Positions 1-10,803 of a DNA stretch of 64,000 nt are shown piece after piece. Within the stretch, counting starts at the first letter, position 1, and every line of letters begins with the position of its first letter. The stretch is from Laetiporus sulphureus 93-53 (lineage: Eukaryota; Basidiomycota; Agaricomycetes; Polyporales; Laetiporaceae): contig NW_024468523.1 of the NCBI RefSeq assembly GCF_001632365.1, positions 1 to 64,000 of the forward strand, given 5' to 3'. A program made the translations under genes and the position numbers. The notes beneath the pieces were generated by a model, which saw only the letters and a list, made by a program, of their open reading frames with translations, was not told the origin of the DNA and searched no databases.

Positions 1-353
1 GGGGTGTGATCGCGTGGCTTGCGGATGATTCCGCGCTTTATGATGTGTGTGGTATCTACAACCCTAGCTGCTGCTCGCTGCCTGTCTGTGGATGATGCGC
101 CTAGTGATGCAAGTGTGAGGAGCCTTCCACGCTCCTTGTTGGTTTCCTGACGCTTGTAGTGGGCATCGAGGTCGATCCTGGGAGTGGCCTTGCGCTTTGA
201 GGCTTTGGGCAGCTCAGAGTCTTGCTGAGGCTCACGCCGGGTAGAGATCGGATTGGAATGTGTGTCAAAAAAGCCACGCGCTACGGCTGAAACTGCTTGC
301 GCTGAAAATATGCGGCCGCTTGTGTTAGACACTAAGCAGGGGTGCAGAAAATG
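1..353 (-). CDS. Partial open frame running off the left edge, unknown
   Basis: On the minus strand one frame stays open from a TGA at about 354-356 to the window edge, roughly 117 codons. The product is basic and rich in Lys, Arg, Ser and Thr, with runs such as KASKRKATPRIDL and no recognisable domain. No convincing ATG lies near the open end, so the start may lie in another exon, or this may be a fragment of a transposable-element gene, which the neighbouring retroelements make plausible. I do not recognise the family. Confidence 0.3.
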
Positions 354-1280
354 TCAGATTGTTTCTAATGTTACGGTAACACCGGACAAGAGATCAAAAG
401 GACTAAAAAGGGACAGTCACGTGGAACGTGCCGCCCTGATCCCCCTGATCCCAAAAGTATCCCCCTGAACCCTATGTGGCGCAAGAGCCTGTTGACTTAC
501 TGGTCGATGTGGCAGACGCAGGAAAGGGTGAGAGATATATGAAGGAGCTGGTGAGCTCAGTGAGTGCTACAGGTGGTAGACGAGGAGAAACAATCTGAGG
601 TTTCGTCCCCTACATGGCTGGTCTTATATACACATACAGCAGGCTATCTTACCTAAGCTACCTATCTACGGGTATAAGCAAATGGCCGTACATGAAACAA
701 TAGGATGTCCAGAAGTAGAACAATAAGTGGGAAGATCGATGGTTGCTGCAGTAATGCGTGTGCACATCGTGCCTATCTTGGTTTCCCTTTTGTTCTTCGG
801 TGTGAACATCGTACCTATCTAGGCTTCTGGCTAAACTAATAGGAAGCGGAAGGTCGATGCATAACAATAGTCCTTGTTCCCTTTGTTCCCAAATGGGTGC
901 CTCTATTGTATCCTGGAATAGACAGGTCTGACCGTATCATCCACGGGTCTGGACCATAACATGTGATGTGGACTATCACCTGATCTCTACGCATCGCGTC
1001 TGTGGCTGAGTGGCGTGAGATATTGGTGAAGCACGTGATTTGTGGTGTAAGAAAAGTCACGTGCGGACTTTGTGGCGAAAATCTGTGACACATTGTATAG
1101 TCAAAATTGCACTTCGAAATGTTTTTGCTCCAAAAGTGAATAATTATGTAATCACCGAGGAATTCGGTAACTGCAGATTTATGCATATCTTGGCCATGTT
1201 TCCTCTCAAAAAATTTTTCTGCCAGCCTGCGGCGCTCTAGTAAAGGCTACACAGAGGCGCCGAACCTTAGTAACATGCAC
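354..1280. other. No gene seen; possible LTR debris
   Basis: No coding frame can be supported. The stretch carries several CACGTG cores (near 418, 1035 and 1061) and TATA-like runs near 535 and 624, features also found in the LTRs further right, so it may be remnant LTR sequence. No terminal repeats or target duplication could be paired to prove that. Confidence 0.4.
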
Positions 1281-1506
1281 TGTAGTGGAGTCCGTCTAAG
1301 TCTAGGAGTGTCAATGGAGTCCAGGCCTGTGATGTCACTATGATGTAGGGTCACGTGACTGGTACATGTCCGAGGGGTGTCCGAGTGGCATGGGTATACT
1401 AAGATATACACGTGGAGGCATAGTGGTACATTCTATATATGGTATATGGGTGGATAAATAATGGTTCGTGGGCGCTTTAGACTTGTGGTGCGGAAAAACC
1501 ATGACA
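1281..1506 (-). repeat. E1 3' LTR
   Basis: 226 bp, beginning TGTAGTGG and ending CATGACA on the plus strand. It matches the split copy at 18858-18896 plus 23014-23198 with a few, mainly transition, differences. It holds TCACGTGA at 1351-1358 and a TATA-like CATATATAG on the minus strand. A polypurine tract lies just upstream of it in element orientation (plus-strand 1507-1519, seven C in a row). Confidence 0.85.
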
Positions 1507-1519
1507 GTACCCCCCCTCC
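1507..1519 (-). other. E1 polypurine tract
   Basis: Read on the minus strand this is GGAGGGGGGGTAC, directly before the TGTCAT that opens the 3' LTR. This is the expected position and composition for the plus-strand primer of an LTR retrotransposon, and it fixes the minus orientation of E1. Confidence 0.75.
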
Positions 1520-1549
1520 AGGCCAAAGTGTCCTCACGAGGCTTGAACT

Positions 1550-4500
1550 CTAGTTGTAGATGCACGGGTGTACAGCTTGCAGGCTCCATTTATCCTTGAG
1601 TATCGGTGTTCGAGTACATTTTGGGTCATATGAGGTATAAGTGGAGACGTCTTCTTCCTTCAGTGAGGTATCCTTGAAGCTCATGCGTTGCCAGGGTATG
1701 GATGCATCATCGAGGTAATAGTAGCCGTGAGTGCACTCTGGGCACTGGACCTTTCCTTCTTCTACGATCCACTGGGCGTTGACTGGGTATACAAATAGAT
1801 GGTTTCGTGACTTAGGGGTTCCAACAAATAAGACCGTATGAATATAGTGGTCCGGGCTTGCTAGCCAGATGCAAACAATCTCGAACTTCTCAGACAGCTC
1901 TATTTCGAGGCCGATTGGGGTATCGAGGGGTACATGAAGTATGACATGGGCTTGGAACTTGTGTTTATACCATCGTATCATTTTGTGATCCCAGTAGATC
2001 TTTTCCTTCCACTCTTCCTCTTCTTCCTCCATCATTTTCCCTCTCTTACTGTCAGGTTCATCGTCGCTTTCATCTTCTTGAGTGCGGATCCTTTGACCAC
2101 CGGGTATAGTGAGGAGATTAGGCAGTTTGGGCACCTTGGGGTGTAGCTTATGGAAGTTATTAAGTAATAGTATGTAGTTCTTCGCTATGGTAGAGCGGGG
2201 TATCCAAGTGTTCTTGGTGTCATCCTTCCCTTTCCATTTAACCACATACAATAGTCCAGTCTTGGATTTTTAACTGTCTAGGATTTGGCTAATGGTGGGG
2301 GATTCGCCTTCCGGAACGGGTATAGTAGTATCATCCTTTTGTATGCTAAATTGTGCAGAATGATATGGTATTAATAAAGATTCATGGAAAACGGGGTGTA
2401 TATGGCACCAAGCGGGTGGAAGCTTGAGTCTGAATGCCGATTTCCTGATCTTTTCTACTATACTAAAGGGTCCGTAATGTTTATCGTCCAGCTTCTTGCT
2501 TGGTCGAGTAGTTGTAATATCAGTTCCTTCTAATAGTACCAGATCGCCCTTGGTATAGGCTGCATGGTCCGGGTATTTGCCATCGTGGTACTTGTTCATT
2601 ATACCTTTTGCTTTGGTAAGGTGATTAGTCACGTCCTTAGAAAGTTTCTCCATCTCTTTCGTCCATTCTTCGGCCGATTGGTTGCAGATTTCTTTCCTGG
2701 TCTCGACTCCCGTGTAGGGATGGTATCCATGTGTAAGGTAGAATGGGGTATAGCTGGTACTTGCTTGTCTATGGTTTCAGTATGCGAACATAGCAAGGGG
2801 TATCTTGGATGGCCAGTCGTCCTGTCTATAGGAGGTATATATCCTCAAGTAGGTCTCTATTTTCTGGTTCATCCGTTCAGTCTGCCCATCCGTCTGAGGG
2901 TGGTAGGCAGTAGAAGAATTCTCCTGGATGCCCACCTGTTGGTATACATCCTTGGTAAATGAGGATACGAACTGTGATCCCCTGTCGGACCATATCCTTT
3001 CCGCTAGTCTGTGAGCTGACATTACATGCTTAACGTACAGGTCTGCATAGTCCTTCAAGTTAATCGACTCCTTGCAGGGTATAGCTATGAAGTCTTTCGA
3101 CTTCAGACCCACAAATACAAGGATAGAGTCGTACTCGTCTACAGTAGGTAGTTTTACAATAAGGTCTGTGGAGATGTACTGCCAGTTGTGATCTGGAATT
3201 GGGTTTGGCTCTAATGGTGCTGATCTATGTTGGCGGTTAGGTTTGGCCTTTTGACAGGTTCCACAACCTTTCACATATGCCGTAACATCCTTGATCATTT
3301 CCGGCCACCAGTACAATCGCTCGATTGATTCCAACGTTCTTTCTATTCCTAGGTGTCCCATGAACACGGTATCGTGGTGGGACTGTATTACTTTGCCAAT
3401 TATTTCTTGATTATTTGGGATTATGAGAATTTCACCCTCCTCCAGAGTGTGCTGTCCTCGGCTGACTCGAGCTCCTTTTGAGGCAAAGTTTTCCTTAATA
3501 AATATTCAGACGAATGTATGGTGCAGAGGTCACGAATAGCGTCCATCCCTACAACTTTGGTACTCCGGAACAACTCGGCAGGTAATACGACCTGATTATC
3601 CAAGTGATTCATACCGTCGTCATAGTCTGGTCATCGACTAAGAGTGTCTGCTGTGCTGTTTTTCTTGCCTGGGATATGATGGAGTTCGAAATTGTATTCA
3701 GCGAGGAACGACATCCAACGTGCTTGACGAGGGTTGATCTTCTGAGGTTTCCTAAAGTACGTGAGATTAAGGTGATCAGTGAAGATCTGTACAGTATGCT
3801 TGGTGTGTATTAAGTAGTGTCGCCATTCGTCTAAGCAGTCTACAATAGCGAGAAGTTCCCTATCGTATACTTGGTAGTTCTTCTCGGTGTCCTTGAACGA
3901 CCTACTGTAATAAGATACTGGTACCCAAAGATTATCTTGCTTCTGCATAAGAACTGCCCCAAGGGCGAATTGCGAAGCATCTACTTCTACCATAAACGGG
4001 TCCTCGTTCGTAGGTATGTGTACAATCGGGGCTGATGTAAGGAGGTCTTTGAGACCCTGAAAGGCACTGCGTTCAGTGTCCGTCCATTCTCATTCTCGGT
4101 TGCCCATAAGGTCTGAAAGAGGCTTGGCCAAGGAGCTGAAGCCTTTTACAAAACGTCTATAATAATTACAGAATCCGAGGAACTGTTGAACGTCCTTCTT
4201 GGACCTGGGTTCTGGCCATTCAGCAATACCAGCAACCTTTGCAGGGTCCATGCGAAGTTTCCCATGGCCAATGATGTGACCTAGGTGCTCAGTTTCTTCG
4301 ACATGGAACTCGCATTTTTCAGGTTTGCACGTCAACTTATGTTCCCGGAGTATTCTAAGTACTTGCTTTACAACCTAGCGATGCTCCTCCATGTCCTTGG
4401 TGAATATTAAGATATCGTCCAGGTATACCATAACTTTTTCAGTGAGGATTAGGTCGTGGAAGATGTCATTCATCATCATTTGGAATGTTGATGGTGAATT

Positions 4501-6543
4501 AGTGAGCTCGAATAGACCTCAGTTCGTGACGAATGTGGCCTTTTCCTCATCTCCTTCCTTAATCCGTATGTTATTATAGCCCCACTGGATGTTGAGCTTA
4601 GAGTAGTACCAGGCTCCCTTAAGCCAGTCGAATAGATCATTGATTAGAGGGAGCGGGTATTTATTTTTCTTGGTTACTTCATTGAGCCATCTATAGTCCT
4701 GAACCAGCCTCAATTTGCCATCCTTTTTCTTGACAAAGAAGAAGGGGGCGCCCCAGGGGGATTTAGACTGTCGAATGCGACCAGTCTTTAGGGTTTCTTC
4801 AAGGAAAATATCCAGAGCTTCTTGTTCTTTTACGCTCATTGGATATACCTTTCCGCAGAAGGGTTTCACACTGTCTACTAATTCTATGGCATGATCTCAT
4901 ACTCTACGTTCTGGGAGCTGATCAAATTCAGCCTCCTCAAAGACCTCCTTATAATCCCAATATTCTTCTGGAACTACCTCTTGCATGCTCTTAGCTTTAG
5001 TACTCTTGCCTTGAGTGATGGCTAGGTCAGTGGCCTTGGTGGCTTGTATATGTTCGTATTCGGAAAACTGTTTCTGAATGTAGTTGCTGTCCAGTGCCAG
5101 CACCTTATCCCTGTCTTCCAACTGAAGCTCCCTGCAGTTACAATGCATGAAGCAAAGCATGTGTTTAGCTCAGTCAATGTCAGGGTTATGATCTTCTAAC
5201 CAATCGAACCCAAGGAACATATCGTGGTCCGAAAGGGTAGTCACATTGAATCGTCGGCACTCTCTATGGCCTTGGATAACTATATCTAATGATACATAGT
5301 GGGTCATATTGCCATCTCGGTTGGGGGTCCCATCCGCATTGAACACTCGGAGTGGTCGATCGAACAGTATCTTTGGTATCTGGAACTTAGATACGAATTG
5401 TTCGTCGATACAGCATCTGGTGCAACCTGAATCTAGAAGGGCTTTGGTGAATATATTCCTATCCCAGACTTCTATTGCTACGGATATATTGATCTGGCGA
5501 TGTCATCGTACTGCCCAGACGTTGAATTGTTCTTGCAGTTTTGTACCAGTCAATCTGAAGCCAGCAGTCCCTCTTGCTGTTTCTGCTATCTCTGTTACGA
5601 CTTCGGTAATAGGGGTATTGTTTCGTTCCAAGATAAGCTGGGTGACTCAGTCCCCATACTCAATCTGGAATGGAGTATCAAGGGTATTGATTAGGAGTAT
5701 TTTGACTCGACCGACATAGTCAGAGTCTATTACTCCAGCTCCTACATCTATTCCATATTTTACAGCCAAGCCTGAGCATGGAGCAATGCGTCCATAGCAT
5801 CCGCTGGGTATTATCAACTTCAGGCCGGTATCTACAAGGAGACGGGAGCATCCAGGAATGACCACTTCCTCTGCTAAATGCAGATTGTACCCTGCTGGTC
5901 CTTCTGTTTGACGGGTAGGTACGATGGCTTGCAGGTGGTCTAAAAATACACGCAATATGGTTTTCTGTGCCTTCTTCTTTGGTGTACACTTGGCCGTTGT
6001 CGAAGCTTCCACTTGCAGACTGTCCATGTTCTGAATTAGAGAAATGTTAGAAATTGAGCTATTCACAGAATTAAGCACCGATACTTCTTGATCCGGCCGA
6101 GCTTGATCAGGCACCGCTAAGGTCCTGTCATCCCGAGACCCCATTTTTGCTCCTACTACTGTTACATTAAAGTGGGCACCACTACTTGTACCCATATTGT
6201 CTAACATAGTGCTAGTGGTACAGTCGAGAGAGGAAAGAATTGAAAATCGAGATCCGCTAGAGTGTGGTGGTGTGCTGTCATCTGCATCAGGGGTACTGAA
6301 TTTTTTCATGCCTGAGCTTAGACCCTCCTGCCCACATCCCTCTGAGGTGTTTTCATATACAGCTTGATGGCGCTTCTCAGGCTTTGCCTCCACCACCAAC
6401 GAGCTGACCATCCCCGGAGACCTACCTTTTGGTGACCCGTGTAAACCTTGGCCCTTCTCAGGCTTTTGTGCCTCCGTGACCAAGGAATGCACATTACTGG
6501 TCAGAGAAGCAGAACTGTCTGGATCAAGTTGAGAGTCCTGCAA
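1550..6543 (-). pseudogene. E1 Pol: dUTPase-PR-RT-RNaseH-INT-chromodomain plus C-terminal extension
   Basis: Decayed pol gene. In order on the minus strand: a Ser-rich linker (6543-5905); a trimeric dUTPase domain (about 5901-5545); an aspartic protease with DSG at 5433-5425; reverse transcriptase (about 4900-4090) with YLDD at 4425-4414; RNase H (from 3993, VEVDASQFALGAVL); integrase zinc region (GHLGIERTLE, then CGTCQK, about 3367-3240) and core to about 2660; a chromodomain near 2250-2120 (VVKWKG, NTW, FHKLHP); and a 150-residue C-terminal extension ending at 1550. In-frame breaks include TGA at 5649-5647 (after the dUTPase YGD), TGA near 5169 (Trp position) and TGA after FVTN near 4518. 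It starts in a different frame from gag, so a programmed shift is likely in the ancestor. Not functional now. Confidence 0.85.
5545..5901 (-). other. E1 dUTPase domain between Gag and protease
   Basis: All five motifs of the trimeric dUTPase family can be read: motif I AGYNL (family AGYDL), motif II GRIAPCSGLA (family PRSG), motif III GIDVGAGVIDSDY, motif IV GD-stop-VTQLI (family GDRxAQLI), and motif V RGTAGFRLTG (family RGxxGFGSTG). The changes D to N, R to C and R to stop fit C-to-T or G-to-A transitions. The domain sits upstream of the protease, the same order as in betaretroviruses. dUTPase removes dUTP and so limits uracil in new cDNA. This copy is inactive. Confidence 0.85.
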
Positions 6544-6554
6544 GACTTGCGTAC

Positions 6555-7063
6555 TTAAGCCTTGCCGAATTGAAAACCCACCTGGTTAAGCAGAGTGGGG
6601 TTGGCCGCTATGGCTGCCTTGAATGCTTGTACGGCCTCAGTTTCTTCTACCGTAGTGGCCCGAGCTGCAGGCTGGGCATCTTTTTTGCACCAGCGCTGCG
6701 CCTTCCTGTCGTAATAGTGGGTGTGCCATATATCCGTGCACGACCCCCTCTTTGACCTCTCCTTTCCGCAGGTACCACACTTTTGATGCTTGTCGCGTTC
6801 ATTTTCGACACCTACCATTTCTTTGTGTGGCACTGCCTTTCCTGCCTCATCAACATTCTTGACGGGTGTCCTTCTGGATGTTCTGACCGTGTTTGCCATT
6901 ACTGTGGTTGAGCCTTCCTCCTGGTGTACTTGTCAGGTCTTGGAGTTCTTGGTTTTCTTCTTGCCCTTTTGGTCCTCGAAGGTGGATGCCCACTGCTGCT
7001 GCTGTTGAAGGTCTAGCTGAGCTGCAACCTGCTTCCATAGGTTGTAACTATTGACATCCCAGC
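6555..7063 (-). pseudogene. E1 gag, C-terminal half (nucleocapsid side)
   Basis: Continuation of the gag gene interrupted by E2. Joining plus-strand 15594 to the sequence left of the duplication at 7059-7063 gives an uninterrupted reading, ...ASEGISR then DVNSYNLWKQVAAQ, which proves that the two halves were one frame. This half has a Gln run, basic KGKKKTKNSK, an internal stop near 6918, and a Cys/His cluster (CGTCG, then CTDIWHTH, then WC), possibly a zinc-binding nucleocapsid motif of unusual spacing. It ends at 6555. Confidence 0.75.
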
Positions 7064-7719
7064 TGTCACAGTTTTTACCTGACAAGTCACTATAGGAACA
7101 AATGCTATTAGAAGCATATTATTTTAATCATTTTACGTCGCACAAGAGTCATGTGACCTAATGAGAGATAAGATAAAGGCATCTAGTCACATGACCTCGG
7201 ATCTCTCTCGGCATTGTCACGTGACACCGAGCCCCTTGGCATTACATCATATGATGCCATAGCCATGATGCAATATTGTGTGCTCAGAGGGAGCTCCGTC
7301 TCTGTGGGTTATTATTAGGTAGCCAATTAGGATAATTGGAACACATCGTACGATTGTAGCACTGACCAGTAGGATAGCGTGTGACTTGCTTAGGTAGTAC
7401 TGTACAGTAGCACAACAATCATGTATATAAGGACCAGGTCTGATGAGGAGAGACTCCAGTCTTATTCTCCTTCGTTCACCACTACCATCACAGAGGGGTC
7501 TTACCAGACACTCTCAGTGTGCTATACATTTGACTTCATTCTCACCTTTGTGATAGCGCCTCTCGCCTCGCCAGTAAGTCTTACTTTGCAAGCCACGACT
7601 AGGCCTCATCAGTGGGCACGTCGAACCAGTACAGCCCGTCGCTGTAGGCTTTTACCCAGAAGACCCTCAAGGGGACTCTTTGTTTGGTTATCTATCTTTG
7701 TCATCGGCATGCTGTGACA
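7064..7719 (+). repeat. E2 5' LTR
   Basis: 656 bp and clearly homologous to 14938-15593. It contains TCACGTGA at 7217-7224, two TCACATGA-like sites, a TATA box (TATATAA, about 7424-7430) and, some 30 bp further on, CAGTCTTATTCT (7457-7468), the likely transcript 5' end. Confidence 0.92.
7424..7430 (+). promoter_or_regulatory. E2 LTR TATA box
   Basis: TATATAA in the context ATGTATATAAGGACC. Its distance to 7457 (about 30 bp) suits a start of transcription exactly where the sequence complementary to the primer site begins. The same arrangement is repeated in the 3' LTR. Confidence 0.65.
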
Positions 7720-7721
7720 TT

Positions 7722-7733
7722 AGAATAAGACTG
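7722..7733 (+). other. E2 self-priming primer-binding site
   Basis: AGAATAAGACTG lies two bases (TT) after the 5' LTR. It is the perfect 12-base reverse complement of CAGTCTTATTCT at 7457-7468, the predicted first bases of the transcript. It does not begin with TGG, as a tRNA-primed site usually does. This is the arrangement known from the Tf1 retrotransposon, where the RNA 5' end folds back to prime minus-strand cDNA. Confidence 0.75.
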
Positions 7734-8950
7734 ACCTTTTACGCCCCTACCAAGTGTCTAACACTGGTAGCCACGCATTTTCGCCCAGAGACACTTCCAC
7801 CCAGGACAGGGCTTTTTCCACACCACTTCGCCTCTACTGCCTAAGCTGCTTCCTTCCTTCAAAAAGGAACAGCGCTGCATCGACCGGTAAAGCGCCTCAA
7901 GTGCACAACGGTATCGTATCGCCCAACGGACGTTACCACCCTTACCATCCTGATCTCAGACACACTCGTCGTCTGACGGTGAGCAACCTACTTTGGGCCA
8001 AACCAAACGAGTCCCATCGCTCAGACCTACAAAAGCTGCGCACTAAGGTCAGCTCGTGGGTCGAAGCAATTTCTAGAGATGCATCTGACCCATCCGTCCT
8101 GATCTACAAACCCCATTGGTGTTCTAACAACGATGCCACTACCGCCCTCACCTTTGCACTCTCAAAGAGTTACCACCCTCTCAGAATAAACAAGAACTAC
8201 AAAGGCACGCTTCCAGAAAACATCGCACCAACTGTACATGCTACTATCCAGCGGTACAAAGTTTTGCAGCAGCCTCATATCGCTGCCAAGTTCATGGAAG
8301 CACAGATCCAGTGTCGCGACCGCATTCTGCGACACCTAGGAGTGTTAAACGAGAGGATTGGGTGAGGCGACGACTTCACATTCATCGATAGACGCATCGC
8401 AATCAAGCTTTGTGTAGGACTAGGGAAGATATCATTTAGGGGTATCAACAAGAAGCAGGAATGCTTGGGATGAGACATTGTGAGGTTCGAGAAGGAGTCA
8501 TGCTACTGGCCTTACTAGGACCAGTGATATTTTTGTACCACCGCATCAGCAGTTTCATGCCGAGATACACATTCAGCTTTGTATACGAAAACTACATTGT
8601 GGACTTCTATCGCCCAGCGCAGGGGCAACTCACAGTCATCTGCACCGCATATTTCATTTATCAACCTCTCATCACCAACTGGCAACAAGTACTCTACCAC
8701 TACACGGTACAAGTACACGCCTACACAACCTACTCGTCACCATTCCGTCTCATTTCTGATTTTGAGGAAGAATGAGAATATTGGCACTACTGAGCAGAAG
8801 CCTTATGAGAGGAACTAGCAGAAGAGGGACTCATCGAGGAAGACCCCACTATCTCCTTCTAAAAAAAATATTATCACAAGGCTGAGACCAAGAATCGATC
8901 GATCCACATTGTCTGTCACATCATTTCCACTATCTTCAACATCGATCCCA
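7734..8950 (+). other. E2 leader with a decayed upstream frame
   Basis: Between the primer site and gag lies about 1.2 kb. A frame at 7754-8365 is open for about 200 codons but has no ATG until late (8295). A second open frame follows at 8461-8775. Neither resembles a known retroelement domain. They could be a broken accessory ORF or a spliced leader. E1 has a comparable upstream frame (17268-17591), but I could not align the two convincingly. Confidence 0.35.
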
Positions 8951-10762
8951 ATGTCTCAATACAACCTTGGTGGTGTTGCGTTCCCAGGAGGACACACCGT
9001 GAGTGAGTCTACTGACCCCTGGAGGAGTCAGGCCACTTCCACATCATCCAAAGCAGGACCAGCTGCCCATGCAGATGAACCACATACTAGCAGCACACCC
9101 AAGGCCTCGAAAGTCATCAGAAACCTGTCGCCCACCACCCTGCCAGAATTTGCCACACCAGGAACCTGGGAATGGCAGGGGATCTCTTATGCTACGATTG
9201 AGGAAGCTGCCGATGCCGCTGCACCTGACACCATTCCAAATGACGTCAAAGAATGGGTAATGAACGTGGTGCGAGCATTCATCATGAGAGACATTGTGAG
9301 CTCCTATGAGGCCCTATGTCAAAAAATGAATGAACGTCACGAGTGCATGGTGGAATCATTAGAAGAAGAGATAATGGCTCATATTCATGTCGAAATAATG
9401 GCAGTGGAAACGCGAGACCAGTTAAAAGTCGCAAGAGCCCAAATCGGCACCCTCTTCGCCAATAACGAACAGCTCATCAAGTCGAACAATAGCCTGACGG
9501 CTGAAGTCCAAGCAATCCACAAGGACTTCGAAGACTACAAGGATGAAATAAAGGGTCAGATGGACGCCCTTTATAGCAACATGGTCACCCTGAAGGAGGC
9601 ACAGGAAAAGACCACGACCTATATTGTTGGGCTGGAAATCCAGCTCAACAATGCTATAATCAATGCGCCTCCCACAGGTATCCAACAACCGGCCGGCCAA
9701 TCCAGTCAATCGCCCTGCCGAATCAAGCTCCCAGACCCTCCCAAATACTCGGGGAGAAAGTCGTCAGAAAACTTCGAGATCTAGTTCACAAACCTTCTTA
9801 TCTGGCTCGATTACAATCACTTCACTGACAACAAGGACAAAATTCAGCATGCCAATGCACATCTGGAAGGAGGAGCGGCTCTATACATGAAAGAGTATGC
9901 AATCAAACTTGCCTCTGGACAAGATGTTGGCACATGGGCAGAATACACCAGAGAACTGGAAATGGCATACAAGACACTTGACCCTAAGTGCACGGCACAA
10001 TCATTGCTAGATGCACACTGCGCAATCCACCACAAGACGATGATAGCCTTCGCAGAGAATTTCAGGGCCTACACCCCCGAATCAGAATACTCTGACGAAG
10101 ACCTAATCGTCAAAATTAGGGAACAATGGTCGACCCACATCCAGATGGTCATGTCGGTAATGGAGACTCTGGACCCTTCGAAGATTCCAACCACTTGGAT
10201 GGACTATCTCGAATTCTGCCTGAAAATAGAAATCAAACATCTCCAGCAAATTTCGGGAAACAAGTCTACCGGACAGACCACGATGACAAAGGTGACCACC
10301 CTGAAGGACCCTAACGACATGGACACTAGCGCACGAATCGCCCACGAGCTTTCCTCGGAACAAGACAGATGGCTGGCAAATAAACTATGTTTATTTTGTG
10401 AAAAGCATGCCTATGAACGAGGAAAGCAGTGCCCCTCCCCCAAGCCAGAATACAAGGGCAAGCAGTTTCAGACATGACCCACCCCAAAACAAGGAAAAGG
10501 AAAGGGCAAGGCAACGAACGTGTGACAAGTGGAAGAAGAAAGTAGCGCAGCATCATCATCTCAAATTGTGGCATTGGAACAAGCAATTGCTGCACTTCGT
10601 GGAATGAGTACCACCTCGACTACTCCACTGTCCAGCAAAGGCAAGGGCAAGGCAAAGGAAACAGATGTGGCATCAACGGCATCAGCATCTACGGTCAAGG
10701 ACACCAATGCGAGAATCATCGAGATAGATGAGTTCTCGGAGGATTTTCAGTATGAAGTGTAG
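8951..10762 (+). pseudogene. E2 gag
   Basis: The start ATG at 8951 gives MSQYNLGG. The N-terminal half is rich in Ser, Thr and Pro, followed by a long helical, coiled-coil-like stretch (about 9250-9660). The capsid-like region runs from about 9720, and a Cys-rich segment CLFCEKHAYERGKQC (about 10390-10430) is the likely degenerate zinc knuckle. Stops are TAG at 9782-9784 (where Trp is expected), TGA at 10475-10477, and another near 10522. After the last internal break a Lys/Ser-rich tail ends at 10762. Gag would form the particle that packages the RNA. This copy cannot make it in full. Confidence 0.75.
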
Positions 10763-10803
10763 ACGAGTCTGGTACTACACTTCAGGACGATTGTATTAGT
10801 ACC

